A DNA stretch of 64,000 nucleotides from Roseicyclus amphidinii (GTDB lineage Bacteria; Pseudomonadota; Alphaproteobacteria; Rhodobacterales; Rhodobacteraceae): contig NZ_JASJOE010000003.1 in assembly GCF_030163755.1 (NCBI RefSeq), positions 55,383-119,382 on the forward strand. The letters are read 5' to 3'. Under the pieces are notes generated by a model. The model was not told the DNA's origin, made no database searches, and saw only the letters and a program-made list of their open reading frames with translations. The translations under genes and the position numbers were made by a program. This document shows, piece after piece, positions 58,813 through 64,000 of the stretch. Each line of letters starts with the position of its first letter. The stretch's first letter is position 1.

Positions 58813-61112
58813 TCTTCTTCCCCGTTTGACAAGATCGGCAGGGTGATCCGCGCCATCGCCCCGCGATGCGCGCCGTCCTCGAACGGCTCGGCATCGACAA
58901 GCTCAAGCGTCCCGCCATGTTCCTCGATAATCTTCTTCACGATCGGCAATCCCAGCCCCGTGCCCTTGTCGCGGGTGGTGACGTAGGGCTCGAACAGCCG
59001 CGCCCGGTCGGCGGGCAGGCCGATGCCATTGTCCGCGATGGTGATGACCGCCATCCCCTCGGCCAGGCTCAGGGCCCCGCGCAGCTGCGGCACATGCCCG
59101 TCAGGCGCGCCTTTTTCCTGCAAGCTTTCAATGGCTTCGCCGCCGTTCTTCAACAAGTTCGTCAAGGCCTGCCCGATCATGGTCGCGTCCAGTTCGGCCA
59201 TCACGGGCGTCTCGGGGATGTCGAAAGCGAAGCGCACGCCGGGCTGGCCCGCGCTCTGCAAGGTCACCGCGTCGCGCATCAGCTGCGCAAGGTTCTCGAC
59301 CCGCGTCTCGGGCTCGGGCATGCGGGCGAATTTCGAGAACTCGTCGACGATCCGGCGCAGGTCATTGGTCTGGCGCACGATGATGCCGGTCAGCTCTTCA
59401 AGCTTTGCCTTCTCTTCGCCCTCCAACGCCTTGGAGTAGCGCCGGTTTATCCGCTCCGCCGACAGCTGGATCGGGGTCAGCGGGTTCTTGATCTCATGCG
59501 CGATGCGCCGCGCGACATCGCCCCAGGCGGCCATCCTTTGCGCGCTGACCAGCTGGGTCACGTCGTCGAAGGCGACCACGTAGCCCTCGAGCCGCCCGTC
59601 CGCGTTGCGCCGCGTGGCCATGCGCACCAGCAGGCTTTCCTGCTTGCCGCCGCGGGTGAGCTTGATTTCCTCCTGCACCGCCTCGGCGGTGGATTTCTGC
59701 AGCCGCTCGAAGAGCGCCGCGAACTCCGGCACGCAGGCCTGCAGGCTCAGGCCGCTGTCGCGCTGCTCGACCAGCTGCAGGAGCCGCAGCGCCGAGCGGT
59801 TCATGAAATCGACGCGCCCGCCCTCGTTCAGCCCGATCACCCCCGCGGTGACCGAGGAGAGCACGCTGTCGAACAGCCGCCGCCGCGCCTCGGTCGCGTC
59901 GTTCTGCTCGATCAACGCGTCGCGCTGGCCCTTGAGCTGCCGGGTCATCTGGTTGAACAGCCGCCCCAGCATGGCGATCTCGTCGTCGCTGCGCTCCTCT
60001 GGCACGCGCACCTCGAGGTCGCCCGTGCCCACCCGCTGCGCGGCGCCGGCCAGCTGCCCGACCGGGCGCGACAGGCGTTCGGCGAACCACAGGCCCAGCC
60101 AGATCGCGGCCAGAACCATGATCAACGCGAAGCCGAGGTAGAGCAGCCCGAACTCGAACAGCACCCGGCCCCGGTCGGCCTCGAGCTGGCGATACAGCTG
60201 CACGGTCTGCTGCGTCTCGTCGAGCAGCGCAAGGATGTCGCCATCCACCTCGCGGCTGACATAGAGATAGCGGTCGGGAAAGGCGGTCAGCCGCACCAGG
60301 GCGCGAAACTCGTTCTGGGCGCGATCCTCGAGCAGGACCAGCTCGCCCTCGGCGGCGCGGGCCAGCTCTTCGGCGGCGGGACGTTCGTAATCGAACAGGT
60401 AGCTCGACTCGCCGCGCGCGCGGATCTCGCCGCCCCCGTCGATGACGAAGGCCTCCTCCAGCCCGCGCTGGATGCGCGATTGCCCCTGGCTGAGGATCTG
60501 GCGCAGGTCGCCATCGCTCAGCAACACCGAGGCGCGGCGGTTGAGGTTCAGGAAATTGGCCAGCGCCACCGTGTCGGTCGACAGGTCGTCGCGGTGTTCC
60601 TGGCTGTAGGCGGTCGCGGCATCCACCGAGTTGCCGAGCGCGCTCGACACCCGGTCCGAGAACCAGCCCTCGAGCCCCATGTTCACCGTGATCGTGGCGA
60701 AGACCGCGACAAGGATCGTGGGCACCAGCGCCACGATGGTGAAGACGCCCGTCAGCCGCAGATGCAGCCGCGACCCCGCCGAGCGCGCGCGCCGCGAGGC
60801 CACGATCCGCGCCACCTCGCGCAGCACCAGCGCCGCCACCACAAGGATATAGACCAGATCCGCCAGCAGGATCAGCCGCAGGCCCGGCGCATCGGCAAGA
60901 TCGGCCAGCGGGCCGAGCACGAGAAAGGTCAGAAGCGCCAGCACCGGCCCCAGCAGGACAAGGCCAAGCGTCGCCGCGCTGCGCACGTTCGGATCGTCCT
61001 TCACCCGCCAGACCCTGTCGAGCGGTCCGGCGACCTGCCTGTCCGCGGGATCGTCCACGGGCTGCCCCCCAACTGGTGCGTGCTGCGGTGCGGGTTGTCT
61101 CCCGCATGCCAC
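58809..61112 (-). CDS. ntrY: Nitrogen sensor kinase NtrY
   Basis: About 767 residues; a GTG start is assumed and a shorter GTG start at VKDDPNVRSAAT (about residue 37) is also plausible. Three N-terminal helices, a long periplasmic region, a further helix, HAMP (WFAERLSRPVGQLAGAAQRVGTGDLEVRV), PAS, HisKA box [19 protein letters not shown] and HATPase (NLLKNGGEAIES, DNGIGLP, GTGLGLPIVKKI). Overlaps ntrX by 4 bases and follows ntrC by 15. Confidence 0.95.
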   Translation of the reverse strand: MACGRQPAPQHAPVGGQPVDDPADRQVAGPLDRVWRVKDDPNVRSAATLGLVLLGPVLALLTFLVLGPLADLADAPGLRLILLADLVYILVVAALVLREVARIVASRRARSAGSRLHLRLTGVFTIVALVPTILVAVFATITVNMGLEGWFSDRVSSALGNSVDAATAYSQEHRDDLSTDTVALANFLNLNRRASVLLSDGDLRQILSQGQSRIQRGLEEAFVIDGGGEIRARGESSYLFDYERPAAEELARAAEGELVLLEDRAQNEFRALVRLTAFPDRYLYVSREVDGDILALLDETQQTVQLYRQLEADRGRVLFEFGLLYLGFALIMVLAAIWLGLWFAERLSRPVGQLAGAAQRVGTGDLEVRVPEERSDDEIAMLGRLFNQMTRQLKGQRDALIEQNDATEARRRLFDSVLSSVTAGVIGLNEGGRVDFMNRSALRLLQLVEQRDSGLSLQACVPEFAALFERLQKSTAEAVQEEIKLTRGGKQESLLVRMATRRNADGRLEGYVVAFDDVTQLVSAQRMAAWGDVARRIAHEIKNPLTPIQLSAERINRRYSKALEGEEKAKLEELTGIIVRQTNDLRRIVDEFSKFARMPEPETRVENLAQLMRDAVTLQSAGQPGVRFAFDIPETPVMAELDATMIGQALTNLLKNGGEAIESLQEKGAPDGHVPQLRGALSLAEGMAVITIADNGIGLPADRARLFEPYVTTRDKGTGLGLPIVKKIIEEHGGTLELVDAEPFEDGAHRGAMARITLPILSNGEEE

Positions 61113-61127
61113 GCTACTGTTGCGGTT

Positions 61128-62516
61128 TTACATCAACTTTCGCCGACGAGTCACGCGGATATCGAGATCGGTGATCTTTTTTCGCAAGGTATTGCGGTTG
61201 ATGCCCAAGAGGTCGGCACATTTGGCCTGGTTGCCGCCGGTGGCCTCGAGCGCGATCTCGATCAGCGGTGTCTCCACCTCGCGCAGGATGCGGTTATACA
61301 GCCCCGCGGGCGGAAGGACGCCGCCATGCAGGTCGAAGTAGCGCCGCAAATGCTTGCCGACCGAGGCCGAGAGCTTGTCGCCCTCGCCCACGCCCATCAA
61401 GGGCTCGATCGCGGGCTGGTTGCCCAGAACGGCCTCGACCTCGGGCTTGGAGATTTCCTCGGACTGGCTGGTCACCGTCAGCCGCTTGATGGTGTTCTCC
61501 AGCTGGCGCACGTTTCCGGGCCAGGAATAGGCCCGCACAAGGTCCAACGCATCGGGCGCGAAGCGGCGCAGCGCCACCCCGTCGCGTTCCACCCGCGCCA
61601 GGAAATGCGCCGCCAGAAGCGGGATGTCGTCGACCCGCTCGCGCAGGGCCGGCACGCTGATCGTCACGCCACCCAGCCGATAGAACAGGTCCTGCCGGAA
61701 CAGGCCCGCCTCCATCTTCTCCATCAGGTCCTTCTGGCTCGTGGCCATGACCCGCGGCGCGGCATCGCCGAAGGCGTCGAGCATGCGCACGATCTTGGCC
61801 TGCGCCTCCTCGCTGAAGTCACCGACCTCGTCGAACAGGATCGAGCCCGACTTCGCCCGCGCCACGATGGCCGAGGGGCCGTCCATCCCCTCGAGGTCGC
61901 TGGCCGCGGCCACCACGAAGGGCAGCGTGCGCCGGTCCGAGAAATCGTGGATCGCGCGGGCGATCAGCGATTTGCCGGTGCCGCTTTCACCGGTGATCAG
62001 CACCGGCAGGTCGGTGTTCATCACGCGGGCGACCAGCCGGTAGAGCGCCTGCATCGCGGCGGTGCGCCCGACCAGCGGCAGGTCCTCCTGCGCCGAGCCG
62101 GGCCGCGTCACCGCGCTGTCCTCGCGCAGCGCCGCGGCGGGTTTGGCGCGCCGTTTCAGATCCAGCGCGCGGGCGGCGCGTTTCATCAGGTCGGGCAGGT
62201 CGAAGGGCTTGGGCAGGTAATCATAGGCGTCCTTCTCGGTCGCCTGGATCGCGGTCATGATCGTGTTCTGCGCCGAGATGATGATGACCGGCAGGCCGGG
62301 CCGCTTCTCGGTGATCTGCGGCAGCGTCTCGAGGCCGTTCCCGTCCGGCATCATCACGTCCGAGATGACAAGGTCGCCCTTTCCCTCCTCCACCCAGCGC
62401 ATCAGCGTCATCAGGCTCGAGGTCGCATGCACCTTGCAGCCCGCGCGGGTCAGCGCCTGGGTCAGAACGGTGCGGATGGTGCGGTCGTCATCCGCGACGA
62501 GAACTGTTCCGTCCAT
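61128..62516 (-). CDS. ntrC: Nitrogen regulatory protein NtrC (GAFTGA-less)
   Basis: 462 residues. Receiver phosphoacceptor about D53 ([13 protein letters not shown]), Walker A GESGTGKS, Walker B GSILFDE, and Fis HTH ([27 protein letters not shown]). The GAFTGA loop is deleted: sequence runs from [24 protein letters not shown]. As established for Rhodobacter capsulatus NtrC, such proteins activate sigma-70 polymerase. Follows ntrB by 47 bases. Confidence 0.97.
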   Translation of the reverse strand: MDGTVLVADDDRTIRTVLTQALTRAGCKVHATSSLMTLMRWVEEGKGDLVISDVMMPDGNGLETLPQITEKRPGLPVIIISAQNTIMTAIQATEKDAYDYLPKPFDLPDLMKRAARALDLKRRAKPAAALREDSAVTRPGSAQEDLPLVGRTAAMQALYRLVARVMNTDLPVLITGESGTGKSLIARAIHDFSDRRTLPFVVAAASDLEGMDGPSAIVARAKSGSILFDEVGDFSEEAQAKIVRMLDAFGDAAPRVMATSQKDLMEKMEAGLFRQDLFYRLGGVTISVPALRERVDDIPLLAAHFLARVERDGVALRRFAPDALDLVRAYSWPGNVRQLENTIKRLTVTSQSEEISKPEVEAVLGNQPAIEPLMGVGEGDKLSASVGKHLRRYFDLHGGVLPPAGLYNRILREVETPLIEIALEATGGNQAKCADLLGINRNTLRKKITDLDIRVTRRRKLM

Positions 62517-62563
62517 GGGTCAGCCTTCTCCGGTTGTCTGTGCGTGTGTCGGGGCGGCTCGTC

Positions 62564-63631
62564 TCATTGCGCCCCCTTGGGTGCGACTGGAAGGGAGATG
62601 CGGAACACGGTGCGCCCCGGCACGCTGTCGACGGCGATCCAGCCATCGTGATCCGCGATGATCTTGCTCACCAGCGCAAGGCCGAGGCCGGTGCCGTTCT
62701 CGCGCCCCGAGACGAAGGGCTCGAACAGGTCGCGCGCGATGTCGGGCGGGATGCCGGGGCCGTCGTCGATCACCTCGACCTGCAGCGGCACCGCGGCCCC
62801 CGATCCATCCTTGCGCCGCACCTTGAGCGACAGCTCGTAGAAACTGCGCAGCCGGATCGTGCCGCCGGCCCGCCCGGCCTCGGCCGCGTTCTTCAGAAGG
62901 TTCAGGAACACCTGCTGCAACTGGTCGGGATCGGCCCAGGTGGGCGGAAGCGAGGGGTCGTAGTCATCCTCGATCTGCATGTGGGCGGCAAAGCCGATGG
63001 CCGCGGATTTGCGCGCGCGGTCCAGCACGTCGTGGATGTTGACCGCGCGCCGATCGGGCGGGCGGACATTGCCGAATTCCTCGACCTGGCCCAGCAGCTT
63101 GAGGATGCGCCGCGTCTCCTCGACGATCAGGTCTGTCAGCTCCCGATCCTCGCCGCTGGCGTTCATGCTGATCAGCTGCGCCGCCCCGGTGATGCCCGCC
63201 AGCGGGTTCTTGATCTCGTGGGCCAGCATCTCGGCCATGCCGATGGCCGATTTCGCCGCCGTCTTCGAGGACATCGCGCGGTCGAAGCGCCCGGCCAGCT
63301 CGCGGCTTTCGAGCAGCACCAGCACGTGATCGGGCTTGTCCGCAAGCGGCGCGATCTGCACGTCGCAGGAGGCGGGCTTGCGGCTGCCGGTGCCGACATC
63401 GACTGCGTTCACGAACAAGGGCGCGGCCCCGTCACGGACGCGGGCGAAAGCCTCCTCCAGCGGCGCATCGACAAAGATCTTGTCCCAGATCGGGCTGCCG
63501 TCGAGGCTTTTGCGGGAGGCGTTCAGGAACAACTCCGCCGCCGGGTTCACATCGACGATGCGGTCCTCGGCGTCGCAGATCAGCGCCGGGATCGGCAAGG
63601 ACGCCCAGAGGCTCATGGTCACCTGCGTCAT
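62564..63631 (-). CDS. ntrB: Nitrogen sensor kinase NtrB
   Basis: 355 residues from [20 protein letters not shown]. An N-terminal PAS domain, HisKA box [21 protein letters not shown], and HATPase motifs [19 protein letters not shown] and [13 protein letters not shown]. It is soluble, as expected, and phosphorylates NtrC under control of PII. Its start overlaps the dusB stop by 4 bases. Confidence 0.97.
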   Translation of the reverse strand: MTQVTMSLWASLPIPALICDAEDRIVDVNPAAELFLNASRKSLDGSPIWDKIFVDAPLEEAFARVRDGAAPLFVNAVDVGTGSRKPASCDVQIAPLADKPDHVLVLLESRELAGRFDRAMSSKTAAKSAIGMAEMLAHEIKNPLAGITGAAQLISMNASGEDRELTDLIVEETRRILKLLGQVEEFGNVRPPDRRAVNIHDVLDRARKSAAIGFAAHMQIEDDYDPSLPPTWADPDQLQQVFLNLLKNAAEAGRAGGTIRLRSFYELSLKVRRKDGSGAAVPLQVEVIDDGPGIPPDIARDLFEPFVSGRENGTGLGLALVSKIIADHDGWIAVDSVPGRTVFRISLPVAPKGAQ

Positions 63632-64000
63632 GCCGCATCCCTCCGGGCCGCAGGGCACAGCGCCTCGGGCAGGCGGGCCAGCACCTCGTCGGGGGCGCGC
63701 GCGGTCAGCACGGCGCGGCGCAGCGCGGCCTCGGTGCCCGCCTCGTCCATGTACCAACCCAGATGCTTGCGCGCGACGCGCAGCCCCAGGTCGCGGCCGT
63801 AGAAGCCCAGCATCGCCTCGTAATGGCGCGCCACCATCTCGGCCAGCGCGTCGCCCTCGGGCACCACCGGCGCAGGCGTGCCATGAAGCGCCGCTGCGAT
63901 CTCGGCCAGCAGGTCATCCTGACCGGCGGGCAGGGGTTGCTCCACCATCTCGACGCCGAGGCGCAAGAGGTGGGGGGCGAGGTCGGAATAGACCTCGGCG
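63628..64000 (-). CDS. dusB: tRNA-dihydrouridine synthase DusB (NifR3), C-terminal part only
   Basis: The frame is open to the window edge, so the N-terminal catalytic barrel is outside. The visible 123 codons cover the helical C-terminal domain: LAEMVARHYEAMLGFYGRDLGLRVARKHLGWYMDEAGTEAALRRAVLTA matches DusB (H-L-G-W-Y signature). The dusB-ntrBC order with 4-base overlap is the classical nifR3-ntrB-ntrC arrangement of Rhodobacter. Confidence 0.92.
   Translation of the reverse strand, partial: AEVYSDLAPHLLRLGVEMVEQPLPAGQDDLLAEIAAALHGTPAPVVPEGDALAEMVARHYEAMLGFYGRDLGLRVARKHLGWYMDEAGTEAALRRAVLTARAPDEVLARLPEALCPAARRDAA

Noticed and set aside
58866..62651. 1261-codon plus-strand reading frame over the ntr cluster
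   Set aside because: It is a shadow of ntrX, ntrY and ntrC on the minus strand, typical of high-GC codon bias; no domain and no ribosome site.

Overview
The window is high-GC chromosomal DNA of an alphaproteobacterium of the order Rhodobacterales (Rhodobacteraceae/Roseobacteraceae type). This rests on gene content: dusB(nifR3)-ntrB-ntrC-ntrY-ntrX at the right end, a ctrA-sciP pair, usg, a fused RimB-RimK protein, SufT/IscA-type Fe-S genes, and an NtrC without the GAFTGA motif, as known from Rhodobacter. No species call is possible. There is no prophage, transposase, integrase or CRISPR array. Five tRNA genes are present: Leu-CAA, two Asp-GTC, Val-TAC and Val-CAC.

Bases 1-12,590 form an accessory stress block that ends at the 3' end of tRNA-Leu. 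It holds a damaged glycogen debranching gene, polX with a second NAD-dependent DNA ligase, a DUF892 ferritin-like protein, small membrane proteins, a glutaredoxin-MauE fusion, MgtC, a cupin, an ECF sigma factor, a PRC-barrel protein, and a Tat-exported flavin amine oxidase with its cytochrome c. Five copies of an ECF-type promoter motif (GCAAC, 16 or 17 bases, CGTT) sit upstream of genes in this block, suggesting one sigma-controlled stress regulon.

Bases 13,100-48,400 are mainly housekeeping. In order: exoD-like, dsbB, usg, gyrA, doxX, trmFO, a methyltransferase, gluQRS, hisI, an IscU-like scaffold, recG, the main ligA, ctrA, sciP, mnmA, tRNA-Asp genes flanking yhhN, a DMT exporter, GNAT, pirin, a second doxX, two tRNA-Val genes, an HU protein with long tails, a polysaccharide deacetylase, lon with a good RpoH promoter, tgt, rimB-rimK, sufT, an IscA-type gene and tpiA. 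An unannotated 39-codon membrane-protein gene at 22,461-22,580 has a Rhodobacter-type LexA box (GAAC-N7-GAAC) upstream, so it is a candidate SOS-induced small protein.

Bases 48,500-55,600 hold a DctB/DctD-type two-component system next to a TAXI-type TRAP transporter (binding protein plus fused permease), with a strong dyad in the promoter region and a terminator hairpin between the two transporter genes. A cytochrome P450 and a lipoprotein follow. The window closes with the nitrogen-regulation cluster ntrX, ntrY, ntrC, ntrB and partial dusB on the minus strand. All three NtrC-family activators here (DctD, NtrC, NtrX) depart from the canonical GAFTGA loop.
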